From assembly GCF_027579695.1 (NCBI RefSeq), contig NC_083577.1, positions 33,920,698 through 33,984,697 on the forward strand: DNA of 64,000 nt. The letters are read 5' to 3'. Position numbers and translations under genes: made by a program. The notes beneath the pieces are model-generated. The model ran no database searches. It saw nothing but the letters and a program-made list of their open reading frames with translations, and was not told the DNA's origin. Of the stretch, positions 49,757 through 61,586 are shown piece by piece. Each line of letters starts with the position of its first letter. Position 1 is the stretch's first letter. This DNA is from Neoarius graeffei (lineage: Eukaryota > Chordata > Actinopteri > Siluriformes > Ariidae).

Positions 49757-51287
49757 AACACAAGAAGGTGTAGTTGAACTGCAGTATAGTATAGTACAGG
49801 TAGTCGTCGACTTACAACCTATGCAACTTATGACCGATCGACTTTACGACCATCTGGTTATGACTGGCAAGTGTTTCCTAGCTGAGCGTACAACAGTTTC
49901 TGCCCCAGCTCCTGGCAGCGCCCAGCATCCAGCCTCTTGCTGTGTACAACAGTTTCCGCCCCAGCTCCTGGTTTATGAAACGAGCAAATCCTCCCGCCAG
50001 CCCGAGCACTGCAACAGCTGATGATGACGTAGACGACCCACAGCCAAGCACCAGTGATGCCAGCGGTCACTAAGTTTTGTATTTTGCTATGTTTTACATT
50101 TGTATTTTGGTATGTTTCAAACTAAAATGTTTTCTATTTTTCACACCTGTATTTTGTATTTTTTTGTTTTGCACATATTAAACAAATTGTACTGTACGCA
50201 GTGTAGTATGGAGTGTTTGACTTAAACCAAATAATGAGCCAAGGTAATGAAATAAGAAAATGTTGATAAAATAAGACTTTAAGATGATTACAATATGATT
50301 ACACATCACAATATGCTTACGTTCATTTAACATAGGCCGACTTACGACCAGATCGGTTTATGACCGGTCAGTCATAACCAAACGCAGTCGTAAGTCGACG
50401 ACTACCTGTATAGTACAAGATAGACTACGGTAGACAGATTTAAGTGCAGGAAGAGTGTTTATTAGCAGGCATGATATTTACAAAAACAAAAGCAAAACAG
50501 AAAGCAAAATCATAAAGCAGACTGTTTAAACAGCATTATAAACAGGGCTAGAAACAAATGTGGTGATGATACTTCGCAAAGCCTCCATGAAAATAGTGTC
50601 CGTATCTGCACGTGCTGACTGCACTCAAATCAGTATTGGGTATTTCCCATAACGACTGAGGGCCCAAGCGCATGCACAACACGCTCTGTGAGTGTGCGCA
50701 GCCATTCGAGCTGCGCCAGACTCAAGTACACAAAGGCGTGACAGTTAAGTGTTCACGTGCTGTCTGACCACAACTTTTATGTGATGTTGACTGCAACCTA
50801 GCAACTGTACCCTACTATGAGTATAAAAATTGGCTTCAACTTGGAAAAAATATATATTGCAGCCCACTAGAGGGTGCTCGCAACCCACTAATGGGCTGCG
50901 GCCCAGTGGTTGAGAAACACCACTCTAGTTCATCTTTCAAATTCCCAAATGATGCTAGAATTATCTTGTTCTAACAAATTATGCTTAACATATAAACACA
51001 GTGCAAATGTCACACAAAATCAGGATTAAACTGGTTAGCGTCACCAATATTAAGACAAGCAATAAAACCTTTTTAACATTAATACAATCATTCAAATCTT
51101 ATTTTCTCTGTGAAAGCAAAATGTAATTTCTGTAAGAACAATACGCGTTTCATCAACTGAGTAAGCAAAATAACTGCTTTTAGCTGTAACAGTGAATTAT
51201 ATTTCATAGTTCACAACTTAACAAAATACTGCTTATTCAATCACTTCAGCATTTCCAGCAACACAAGGAGTGGCTAAAAAAGTTAGC
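49757..51287 (-). repeat. Right arm of a large inverted repeat
   Basis: Complement of the left arm, interrupted by an insertion at 49797-50408. The spacer between arms is 104 bp (49653-49756). By eye the arms match at most positions, with scattered substitutions. Confidence 0.85.
49797..50408. mobile_element. TA-flanked MITE inserted in the right arm
   Basis: The ends CAGGTAGTCGTCGACTTAC at 49797 and GTAAGTCGACGACTACCTG ending at 50408 are near-perfect inverted repeats, flanked by TA. It is 612 bp with no transposase. TA duplication and CAGG tips suggest a Tc1/mariner/pogo (Tigger-like) origin. Confidence 0.8.
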
Positions 51288-51436
51288 GTATTAGCCGAAA
51301 TTAGCGATTTTTTCTCTCTTAGTCAAGATTCCTATAAAACTTACAGTTCAGGCATCAAAACATACGGTACACCCTTAAACAGTAAATATTTATAAACCAC
51401 AGCAGAGTGATAAATGTGACTTTTATATTCAAATAG

Positions 51437-51822
51437 GCGGCACGGTGGTGTAGTGGTTAGCGCTGTCACCTCACAGCAAGAAGGTCCAGGTTCGAGCCCC
51501 GTGGCCGGCGAGGGCCTTTCTGTGCGGAGTTTGCATGTTCTCCCCGTGTCCGCATGGGTTTCCTCCGGGTGCTCCGGTTTCCCCCACAGTCCAAAGACAT
51601 GCAGGTTAGGTTAACTGGTGACTCTAAATTGACCGTAGGTGTGAATGTGAGTGTGAATGGTTGTCTGTGTCTATGTGTCAGCCCTGTGATGACCTGGCGA
51701 CTTGTCCAGGGTGTACCCCGCCTTTCGCCCGTAGTCAGCTGGGATAGGCTCCAGCTTGCCTGCGACCCTGTAGAACAGGATAAAGCGGCTAGAGATAATG
51801 AGATGAGATGAGATGAGATGAG
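51437..51822 (+). mobile_element. tRNA-derived SINE, young-looking
   Basis: A 12-bp duplication ATATTCAAATAG flanks it (51425-51436 and 51823-51834), with a long GATGA tail. Confidence 0.9.
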
Positions 51823-51834
51823 ATATTCAAATAG

Positions 51835-52458
51835 CCTCGTTGCTAATACACAACCGACTAGCAAAACAGCACTGAAGCGCTAGCTTACCGAGGCACCAAG
51901 AGCAGTGTTTTATGAAATTGGCACTTCTGGAGGTTTCACAGCTGCTGCAGGAAACCTTGATAGTTATCTTAAAACTGCTCAATAACACTTATAAACTTCT
52001 TTCTAACTGGTTTTCATCTCCATTAAAGCTTAATTATTATTGCCCAAAGCACGTTTTGGCTCAAAGCAACGGCTCGGAGGGAGAGAGAGAGAGAAAGAAA
52101 AAGAAAAGGAAAAAAAAAACCTCTTTCCACCTGACTTTTTTCTTTCTTTCTTATTTTCTCTTCCCAAACTGCATTGCCACTTTCGGTCAAAACGACAGGT
52201 GCAGAAACGGTGAAAACAGGTAATTACTCACTTATCATAGCTACAGTGACATCTAGTGGCAGAAATAAAACATTGCCTCAGGTTTTAAGTAAATAATTTA
52301 GTGCTTTATAGATCTTTTTCCCTTCCTATTTTAACCCATTTTTAACAGGGTTACACATCCCATGTCAGATTTCAGCCTTGTCTCTTGAATACAAAGATTT
52401 CTCTACTCATCCACAACATTTTAGACACAGGGGAAATTAGCGTCTCCCTATGGATCTG
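51835..52458. other. Intergenic, no gene seen
   Basis: Contains a purine-rich GA tract near 52078-52122. No coding signal. Confidence 0.5.
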
Positions 52459-52803
52459 TAAGGAATAGAGGCTTTGCACTGTCGCGTGACCCCATAGCCA
52501 AGGTAACTACACCTTCATGACAGGGGGCACGCTTGTAGTACTTCATTCAGCCAAGTTAGTTGTTATTGATCAGTATGGGAAGGTTTGCTGTGTTTTTGGA
52601 TATGCAAGTCATTTTGAACAAAACAAAGACATCAGATTTTTTAATTTACCAAAAGTTATTTATCATCAGGGGAAAAACTAGAGAAATTTTTTTATGTAGA
52701 AGGGAAAAATGGGGGGGGGGGGGGGGACCACATTTACCAGGACTTAGTGTCGAAAGGAGAGATCAAAAACCCTATGGTATACTCAGTTCATTTCCATGAA
52801 GGT
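52459..52803 (+). pseudogene. THAP-domain exon remnant, inverted-pair member 1
   Basis: After an ATG (52574) and a one-base loss, the frame reads CCVFGYASHFEQNKDIRFFN and LPKVIYHQG, then, in another frame, MVYSVHFHEG followed by GT at the donor position. The layout (Cys pair, LPKV, basic middle, x-V-H-F-H at the end) is that of a THAP zinc-binding domain, but the second Cys and the late Cys both read Tyr. A 17-G run (52703-52719) interrupts it. Bases 52459-52803 are repeated in inverse at 54424-54733. Confidence 0.55.
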
Positions 52804-52804
52804 A

Positions 52805-53315
52805 CAGTGATGCTTGAAAGTTTGTGAACCCTTTAGAATTTTCTATATTTCTGTATAAATACGACCTAAAGCATCATCAGATTTTCACACAAGTCCTAAA
52901 CGTAGATAAAGAGAACACAGTTAAACAAATTAAACAAAAATATTAAACTTGGTCATTTATTTATTGAAGAAAATGATCCAATATTTCATATATGTGAGTG
53001 GCAAAAGTATGTGAACCTTTGCTTTCAGTATCTGGTGTGACCCCCTTGTGCAGCAATAACTGCAACTAAATGTTTCCGGTAACTGTTGATCAGTCCATTA
53101 TTCCATCAATGATGGCAAGCCATCCTGGCCCAGATGCAGCAAAACAGGCCCAAGCCATGATACTACCACCACCATGTTTCACAGATGGGATAAGGTTCTT
53201 ATGCTGGAATGCAGTGTTTTCCTTTCTCCAAACATAACGCTTCTCATTTAAATCAAAAAGTTCTATTTTGGTCTCATCCGTTCACAAAACATTTTTCCAA
53301 TAGCCTTCTGGCTTG
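52805..53315 (-). mobile_element. Truncated Tc1-like element
   Basis: It starts CAGTGATGCTTGAAAG after TA and matches the element at 22983-24587 (ends and the VKHGGGS-type region in complement near 53150-53180). It stops near 53315 without a second inverted repeat. Confidence 0.78.
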
Positions 53316-53319
53316 GGAT

Positions 53320-54170
53320 GCCCGAACACCTGGGGCTCCCAGTCCATCCGCCTTGTTGTGGTGCAGAGGCCCGAATGTACCAATTTCCTAGTCCTGGGGT
53401 AGGTGCAACGTCCCTACTCTGTAACCTCGAATGAGGGGGTGGAAATTGGGTAGTCGCTAAAGGATGGACACAATACCACCCTCCTGTCAGCAGGATAGAA
53501 AAGGACGAGGTTTGGCTTCAGGTCAGCGACCTGTCCCTGTAAAAATCAACTGCTACAAAAACAGTTAGGAGGAAAGCAGCTTCGAAGCAGCCAGGACAAC
53601 AGTCGTCTCCGGATGGAGACAGAAGGACGGACACCAGTGAAAGCCTCACAGAGGAAGCTAGTGCCCCGAGGACCAGAGTCCTGTCTGCAAAATCAACTAC
53701 ACATATTGGATACTGGAATGTGAGAACTCTCTACCAGGCATCCAAACTAGCACAGGTCATTAAGGAAATGGAAGAATACAATATTAACATACTAGGCATT
53801 AGTGAGATCCGTTGGACAGATTCAGGCAAGTTTGTATCAGACAACAAAACCATATTATTCTCAGGCCGACAAGATGGAATCCACCGGGATGGAGTAGCTC
53901 TTATACTGGACAAGCCAGCCAGTAATGCACTTGAGGAATGGTCACCCATAAATGAGCGTCTCTTGATTGCAAGATTCATAACTAACCATGTAAAGGTCAC
54001 CTTAGTGCAGTGCTATGCTCCAACAAATGAACGTGAGGATACCCACAAAGATACACTCTACCAGCAGCTCCAAGATCTGGTCGACAGGACCCCTCGCCAT
54101 GACATCCTTATTGTCATGGGAGACATGAATGCACAGATCGGAGGAAGTAGAGAGGGTTTTGAGCATACCC
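53320..54170 (+). mobile_element. 3'-truncated LINE fragment with APE endonuclease (CFDP2-like)
   Basis: The frame 53720-54170 gives an exonuclease-endonuclease-phosphatase domain (TLYQASKLAQVIKEMEEYNI, LGISEIRWTDSG, GVALILDKPASNAL, VQCYAPTNERE, IVMGDMNAQIG), like the sequences often annotated as craniofacial development protein 2-like. Bases 53320-53719 look like its 5' leader. Homology ends abruptly near 54170, before any RT. Confidence 0.72.
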
Positions 54171-54423
54171 TGGGCCCGCACGCTTTCACAAAGTCTCTGT
54201 GAAAACAGCGTGCTGATTGTGCTCAAATCGGCATCAGGTGTTTCCCATAATGACTGGGTCCCAAGCGCGCGCACAACGCATTCCGAATGACCCCCGAATG
54301 TAAATGCGCTTTAAGTCTGGGTGAAGGTTAAGCTCTGCAGAGCTGCTGTGTTGAGGCTGATGTTCACTTCACTGTGTAAGAATGAGCACTGCACTGTAGT
54401 TGTGAATTTAATTTTTTTAAGTC

Positions 54424-54733
54424 TTACCTTCATGGAAATGAACTGAGTATACCATATGTTTTTTGACCTCTCCTTTGAGTCCCGCTTGAACTAGAAATTT
54501 CTCTAGATTTTTTCCCCCAATAATGAATTACTTTTGGTAAATTTTTAAAAATCTGATGTCTTTGTTTTATTCAAAATGATTTGCATATCCAAAAATGCAG
54601 CAAAACCTTCCCATACTGATCAATAACAGCTAACTTGGCTGAATGAAGCACTACAAGCATGCCTCCTGTCATAGTGCCCTAGTTGCCATTGCTATAGCGT
54701 CACGTGATGTGCAAAGCCTCTATTACAGCTAAA
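54424..54733 (-). pseudogene. THAP-domain exon remnant, inverted-pair member 2
   Basis: The minus strand gives MGRFCCIFGYANHFE, a stop, NKDIRF, then MVYSVHFHEG followed by GTAAGA, a good donor. It matches 52459-52803 in inverse, including about 115 bp upstream of the ATG. The first Cys pair is present, but the later Cys positions read Tyr, as in member 1. Confidence 0.55.
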
Positions 54734-54824
54734 TAACCATCGCTCTCACACGTTACACTTCATATCATATTATACAGATCCATAAAAACTGAATATAAGT
54801 GACTTGATCATTAGAAGAATTCCA

Positions 54825-55185
54825 TCCATCCATTATCCGTAACCACTTATCCTGTTCAGGGTCGCGGGCAAGCTGGAGCCTATCCCAGCTGACTATGGGT
54901 GAGAGGCAGGGAACACCCTGGACAAGTCGCCAGATTATCGCAGGGCTGACACATAGAGACAAACAACCATTCACACTCACATTCACACCTACGGTCAATT
55001 TAGAGCCACCAATTGGCCTAACCTGCATGTCTTTTGACTGTGGGGGAAACCAGAGCACCCGGCAGAAACCCACACAGACAGAGAGAACATGCAAACTCCA
55101 CACAGAAAGGCCCCCGTCAGCCACTGGGCTCCAACCCAGAAATTTAATGCTGTGAGGTGATAGTGTTAACCACTGTGCTGCCCCA
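54825..55185 (-). mobile_element. tRNA-derived SINE, older GGAT-tailed subtype
   Basis: Tail ATCCATCCATCC in reverse at the left; degraded head (GTGCTGCCCC in complement) near 55185. Confidence 0.75.
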
Positions 55186-55404
55186 CATGAGAAGAATTAA
55201 AATCTAAAAATATATTACTATTGAGTTTATTTATATATTTATTTGAGATTGGTTAATTATGCTTATCTTTAATTAATTCTTGCTTCAAATAACTATTACA
55301 GCTTACAATTTGTTCAGTCCTCTCCCAGAATGCAGTAGCAACTTGATGAGACTGCAGTGACATCTAGTCAGGTTCATATTTGAAGTCTACACTGATGTTG
55401 ACTT

Positions 55405-55735
55405 ACGGCCAGCAAGGGCCTTTCTGTGTGGAGTTTGCATGTTCTCCCTGTGTCTGCGTGGGTTTCCTCCGGGTGCTCCGGTTTCCCCCACAATCCAAAG
55501 ACATGCAGGTTAGGTTAATATTGGATGGCCTTGGGCTGAGGTGCCCTTGAGCGAGGCACCTAACTCCCAACTGCTCCCCGGGCACTGTTAGCATGGCTGC
55601 CCACTGCTCTGGGTATGTGTGTGTGCTCATTGCTCATGTGTGTGTTCACTGCTTCAGATGGGTTAAATGCAGAGAGGAAATTTCACAAGTGTGTGATGAA
55701 TAAAGTTGTGCTTTCTTTCTTTCTTTTAATCATTT
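55405..55735 (+). repeat. SINE-body fragment joined to the TTCACTGTG-type dispersed repeat
   Basis: GGGCCTTTCTGTGTGGAGTT to ATGCAGGTTAGGTTAA is SINE body without a head. It then runs into GAGGTGCCCTTGAGCGAGGC..., as in 11990-12140, and ends in CTTT repeats. It may be a composite SINE subfamily. Confidence 0.6.
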
Positions 55736-55820
55736 TGACCTTCAATAAGTTATTCAATAATGTTTTTATGAAACTCTTGCTGACTTCAGCTCAGTATTTA
55801 CCTTTGATGGAATCACCATC

Positions 55821-56182
55821 ATGGGCGGCATGGTGTTGTAGTGGTTAGCACTGTTGCCCCACAGCAAGCAGGTCCTAGGTTCGAGCCCAGCGGCCGACAA
55901 GGGCCTTTCTGTGTGGAGTTTGCACGTTGTCCGCGTGGGTTTCCTCCGGGTGCTCCGGTTTCCCCCACAGCCCAAAGGCATGCAGGTTAGGCTAATTGGT
56001 GGCTCTAAATTGACCATAGATGTGAGTGTGAATGGTAGTTTGTGTCTATATGCCAGCCATGTGATGACCTGGCGACTTGTCCAGGGTGTACCCCGCCTCT
56101 TACCCATAGTCAGCTGGGATAGGCTCCAGCTTGCCTGCGACCCTGTAGAACAGGATAAGCAGCTACAGATAATGGATGGATG
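55821..56182 (+). mobile_element. tRNA-derived SINE, GGAT-tailed
   Basis: A 15-bp duplication GATGGAATCACCATC flanks it (55806-55820 and 56183-56197). Confidence 0.88.
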
Positions 56183-56197
56183 GATGGAATCACCATC

Positions 56198-57969
56198 TAA
56201 AATACAATTTGATATAACAGCACTATAAAGTGCATGAAGTCTCTTAATGTCTTATAATATTTAGTCCAAAGTATAAAGGATTAAAATGCATTCACAACTG
56301 AATCCTCAAACTTCCCCCCCATGAGAACCAGTTCTCATTTTTTGAGATCTTATGTTTTTTTTTTTATTCCTCGTCAAAGTGTTCAGTCTTTATTCTCTTT
56401 CAGCTGAGAACATAAAGTGCAGTTTATGACTATTTTAGCTGAAATATTTCAGTTATGGGTCCGTCTCAGAAATTGGTCTTTCATTCGGGACATTATGGTC
56501 AAAAAATAAATCTTCTAATTTTACTTTTTTTTTTTTTTTGCATTTACTTAACACTTAATGTTTCTTCTGTCATGTTTAATAAGAATAAAGATAGCATCTT
56601 GCTTTATCTGGCCTCCACTGCGGAAAATTTTAACGATGTTCTTAAGTGAAGATATCATTACTTATATCACATCTGAACAAGTTGCAGATTTACACACTGC
56701 ATTAAAATGTACTCATTCTCACAACTTAAAGTTAAATTATATTTTGATTACAATCCAAATGTTTTTGTAAAGTTGATTTACATATAAAATAACTACATCA
56801 TGAAGAATTAAAGCCCCTCCTTCACAGATGAGTGAAAATATTGAATACATTTCCTCTTTTTGATTGCTTGGGTTAAAAATGCCAAGTTATGATGACTGAA
56901 TTGATTATTCACTTAAATATGAATAATATGATACATTTTGGGTATTTGATATGGCGAAATAGGACACAATAGAAAAATCAAGAACACACCGGAAAGATGA
57001 GAATAACGGCGCTGGTAAAAGAACAGCGACTGTACCGGCTGAAGGTCGCGCGGGTCTCTGCTGCGGCACGCAAGCAATGGGACATCACTACCGCACTGGA
57101 CGGAGCGGGGGCGGGGCAAAATGACTGGCCGTAGATTCTATCAAAAGTTCGATCTAAATTGACCATTGCTGCAAAATATTGGCCAAAAATACGCAAACAC
57201 TATGAAATATGAAAGTAAGATGAAAAAGAAACATTCTATTGCCTTGTACTGCAAGACTACAACAAAATAAAACTGTCAAAACTCACTCAGTGATAACGTC
57301 CGAACAGATCACCCGCGTAGCAGAGAGACCGCAAATGGAAGCACGATCAACTTCAAACTGTTGGAGTGGAAAATTCCATTCTACACATGCAAATTGTTAA
57401 TGTGTGTCCTTCCCTGCACACAAATAACACGCTACGGTAAAAAATAGACCACAACTCATTGTATAGCTCAGAAATTCATACAAGACCAGCTACCATCATA
57501 ACATATTCTGTAAGAAACATATTCTATGCATACTGTACTTTCAGTTTTCATTTTACAAAACAAAATAGCAGATTTATAGCTAAATTTTTATATGGTGTCG
57601 TGATTTTAAGTTACTACTTTTGGTGAGGTAGTGATCTTGACCCTGAGGCTTTCTGTTTAGATCAAAACACACGATCGTATTGGTTTTGGGTATGTGGAAA
57701 ACGGAGTTACAACGGTGGTCAAATATTTTGCATGATGTTTTATTATGGTTATGATTATTCTGTGAGCACACCAATCCTTAGGTGTATAAAGTTACAACTT
57801 AAAATACAATTAGTGATAACTGTAGACTTTTCAGTGGACTACAACCTTTTTAAGGGAATGTGATGTAGTCAACCATTTATAATGTCCCAGATCAAGCTGC
57901 CATTTTTCCACAAATTTGCAGAATTTTTGCCAAATTCTGAATATTCACATAAAAGATTTAGTTTTATTA
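56198..57969. other. Intergenic, no gene seen
   Basis: AT-rich except for a small GC-rich patch at about 57045-57120 with GGGGCGGGG (Sp1-like). No reading frame here resembles a known protein. Confidence 0.5.
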
Positions 57970-59574
57970 CAACCCCGATTCCAAAAAAGTTGGGACAAAG
58001 TACAAATTGTAAATAAAAACGGAATGCAATGATGTGGAAGTTTCAAAATTCCATATTTTATTCAGAATAGAACATAGATGACATATCAAATGTTTAAACT
58101 GAGAAAATGTATCATTTAAAGAGAAAAATTAGGTGATTTTAAATTTCATGACAACAACACATCTCAAAAAAGTTGGGACAAGGCCATGTTTACCACTGTG
58201 AGACATCCCCTTTTCTCTTTACAACAGTCTGTAAACGTCTGGGGACTGAGGAGACAAGTTGCTCAAGTTTAGGGATAGGAATGTTAACCCATTCTTGTCT
58301 AATGTAGGATTCTAGTTGCTCAACTGTCTTAGGTCTTTTTTGTCGTATCTTCCGTTTTATGATGCGTCAAATGTTTTCTATGGGTGAAAGATCTGGACTG
58401 CAGGCTGGCCAGTTCAGTACCCGGACCCTTCTTCTACGCAGCCATGATGCTCTAATTGATGCAGTATGTGGTTTGGCATTGTCATGTTGGAAAATGCAAG
58501 ATCTTCCCTAAAAGAGACGTCGTCTGGATGGGAGCATATGTTGCTCTAGAACCTGGATATACCTTTCAGCATTGATGGTGTCTTTCCAGATGTGTAAGCT
58601 GCCCATGCCACAGGCACTAATGCAACCCCATACCATCAGAGATGCAGGCTTCTGAACTGAGCGCTGAGAACAACTTGGGTCGTCCTTCTCCTCTTTAGTC
58701 TGAATGACATGGCGTCCCTGATTTCCATAAAGAACTTCAAATTTTGATTCGTCTGACCACAGAACAGTTTTCCACTTTGCCACAGTCCATTTTAAATGAG
58801 CCTTGGCCCAGAGAAGACGTCTGCGCTTCTGGATCATGTTTACATACGGCTTCTTCTTTGAACTATAGAGTTTTAGCTGGCAACAGCGGATGGCACGGTG
58901 AATTGTGTTCACAGATAATGTTCTCTGGAAATATTCCTGAGCCCATTTTGTGATTTCCAATACAGAAGCATGCCTGTATGTGATGCAGTGCCGTCTAAGG
59001 GCCCGAAGATCACGGGCACCCAGTACGGTTTTCCGGCCTTGACCCTTACGCACAGAGATTCTTCCAGATTCTCTGAATCTTTTGATGATATTATGCACTG
59101 TAGATGATGATATGTTCAAACTCTTTGCAGTTTTACACTGTCGAACTCTTTTCTGATATTGCTCCACTATTTGTCGGCACAGAATTAGGGGGATTGGTGA
59201 TCCTCTTCCCATCTTTACTTCTGAGAGCCGCTGCTACTCCAAGATGCTCTTTTTATACCCAGTCATGTTAATGACCTATTGCCAATTGACCTAATGAGTT
59301 GCAATTTGGTCCTCCAGCTGTTCCTTTTTTGTACCTTTAACTTTTCCAGCCTCTTATTGCCCCTGTCCCAACTTTTTTGAGATGTGTTGCTGTCATGAAA
59401 TTTCAAATGAGCCAATATTTGGCATGAAATTTCAAAATGTCTCACTTTCGACATTTGATATGTTGTCTATGTTCTATTGTGAATACAATATCAGTTTTTT
59501 AGATTTGTAAATTATTGCATGCCGTTTTTATTTACAATTTGTACTTTGTCCCAACTTTTTTGGAATCGGGGTTG
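57970..59574 (-). mobile_element. Tc1-like transposon, nearly intact
   Basis: Inverted repeats CAACCCCGATTCCAAAAAAG and its complement are flanked by TA (57968-57969 and 59575-59576). It is 1605 bp, with inner repeats AAAAAAGTTGGGACA near 58166 in the IR/DR pattern. Confidence 0.9.
58190..59212 (-). pseudogene. Tc1-like transposase with two stop codons
   Basis: It starts MGRGSPIPLILCRQIVEQYQ, with helix-turn-helix (AKSLNISSSTVHNIIKRFRE), SVRKGQGRKT, and the DD34E triad in LWSDESKF, QHDNAKPH and LSPIENI (34 residues between the second Asp and Glu). A TAG at 58510-58508 and a TGA at 58369-58367 interrupt it; otherwise the frame is open to 58190. Confidence 0.85.
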
Positions 59575-59791
59575 TATTTATTTCATCATTTTATTTCAAA
59601 TTAAAACCAACATCACCATTCAAAACCATATAGTTTATTGACTGTGAGTATATTTAGTGGGGTACCCCCACAGTACCCAGTTTCTGAGACAGACCCATAT
59701 ATACGGTAAATTCAGTTAAATCTGGTTAACTAGTGTTATATACTTATTTAATGACAGTTAAGTCACACACACTGATTTTATTTCTAATTTA

Positions 59792-59926
59792 TCCATCCAT
59801 CCATTATCTGTAACCACTTATCCTGTTCTACAGGGTCGCAGGCAAGCTGGAGCCTATCCCAGCTGACTATGGGCGAGAGGCGGGGTACACCCTGGACAAG
59901 TCGCCAGATCATTGCAGGGCTGACAC
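59792..59926 (-). mobile_element. 5'-truncated SINE with target duplication
   Basis: ATTTCTAATTTA flanks it (59780-59791 and 59927-59938). Only the 3' 135 bp are present, which is what incomplete target-primed reverse transcription gives. Confidence 0.88.
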
Positions 59927-59939
59927 ATTTCTAATTTAC

Positions 59940-60745
59940 TGTGAATAAAAAAACCTTTAAGTTTAATGAAACCTGAAATCAGACTGTAATTACTTTTTAC
60001 AAAAGTGAAAGACAGTTAAGATGACTGTCAACTTCAGGAGGATCTCTGCCACACCCTCCCCTCAACCTGTTTGACTTCCCAGTGGAGTATTTCCACTTCC
60101 TGTGCACTACCATCACTCCGGACCTCAAGTGGGAGATGAACATCAGCTCTCTCACCAAGGAAGCACAGCAGAGGATGTACTTCCTACGGCAGCTGAAGAA
60201 GTTCAATCTGTCAAAAACAATGATGGTGCACTTTTACACCGCCATCACTGAGTCCATCCTCACCTCCTCCATCACCGTCTGGTATGCTGCTGCCACTGCC
60301 AAGGATAAGGAGAGACTGCAGTGTATCATTTGCTCTACTGAGAGTTTGACCGACTACAATCTTCCATCTCTTCAGGACCTGTATGAGTTCAGGACCTTGA
60401 AGAGGGCAGAAAGGATTGTGGCTGACCCCCTCGCACCCCAGACACAAACTTTATGAGACACTCCCCTCTGGTAGGAGGTTGCAGTCCATTAGGACCAAAA
60501 CCTCATGCCATAAGGCCAGCATTTTCCCCACTGCAATTGGCCTCATCAGCAAGGTCAGAACCCCCCACTGACTCTGAACTCACACACACTCCCAATGCAT
60601 CACATTAATGCGCTTCATCTCTGGACTGCTGTTTGCACATTTCATGTCATGCCATCTTCATTCTGTGACCATTTACTGCACATTCCAGCACACACATTTA
60701 AAGAATCCATTGCACATACTCTTTAAAATGTCAGTAACTGCATCA
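59940..60745 (+). mobile_element. Second copy of the LINE fragment with TRIM-leader-like junction
   Basis: It matches 1891-2690 in order: AAACCTGAAATCAG, TTTTACAAAAGTGAAAGACA, CTTCAGGAGGATCTCTGCC, then the RT C-terminal frame (VEYFHFL, FNLSKTMMVHFYTAI, SILTSSITVWYAAATAKDK). It is also non-functional. Confidence 0.72.
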
Positions 60746-60872
60746 AGAGTGACAGCTTGAGATGAACTACAAACATGGATTTCATTAACTACAACTCCCA
60801 AGATCCACAGCGCCCTCTGTCACCTGACTTCTAATTGCACCTGTCTTTAATTCCACTAATCACTTCCCCTGC

Positions 60873-61229
60873 TGGCGGCACAGTGGTTAGCGCTGTCGCC
60901 TCATAGCAAGAAGGTCCAGGTTTGAGCCCCGTGACCTTTCTGTGTGGAGTTTGCATGTTCTCCCTGTGTCCGCGTGGGTTTCCTCCGGGTGCTCCGGTTT
61001 CCCCCACAGTCCAAAGACATGCAGGTTAGGTTAACTGGTGACTCTAAATTGACTGTAGGTGTGAATGTGAGTGTGAATGGTTGTCTGTGTCTATGTGTCA
61101 GCCCTGTGATGACCTGGCGACTTGTCCAGGGTGTACCCCGCCTTTCGCCCGTAGTCAGCTGGGATAGGCTCCAGCTTGCCTGCGACCCTGTAGAACAGGA
61201 TAAAGTGGCTAGAGATAATGAGATGAGAT
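60873..61229 (+). mobile_element. tRNA-derived SINE with a short deletion in the head
   Basis: The head reads GGCGGCACAGTGGTTAGCGC, so it lacks part of the A-box region. Tail GATGAGATA. Confidence 0.82.
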
Positions 61230-61278
61230 ATCTAACTGGTATGATTGTGTCCTGTACTGTCAATCTTTCTCTTGTCAG

Positions 61279-61586
61279 GATGCAACTTGCAAGGACTTAT
61301 ACAGTCAGACTCCAGTGGGAATCCTCTGCATTGATGAAGAAAGTCCTCAGCTGAACCCGTCCAGAGTAGGAATCATCCTGGAAGGCAGTGTGGTGATGGA
61401 CGAGCTGCCCAACCTTCCTCAGGCCTTCTGTGTCCTTTTTGGGCTGATATACAGTACGCCCTACACCTGGATTATCCAAAGTACATGAAAAACACTTTTT
61501 ACTTTGTCCAGCAGGTGATGTTCAACCTGGGTAAAAGTGAGCTGGCACCCAAAATTCAGACTCTGAAAAATCAGCTTGAAGTCTAA
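61279..61586 (+). pseudogene. SAMD3-like C-terminal exon remnant
   Basis: After a good acceptor (TCTTTCTCTTGTCAG, ending 61278), the frame reads TPVGILCIDEESPQLNPSRV, GIILEGSVVMDELPNLPQAF and CVLFGLIY. A net frame change at about 61452-61456 (TACAGTAC) then moves the homology to YALHLDYPKYMKNTFYFVQQ and ends KIQTLKNQLEV and TAA (61584-61586). I recognise this as the C-terminus of fish SAMD3-like or uncharacterised proteins. No partner exons were found. Confidence 0.5.
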
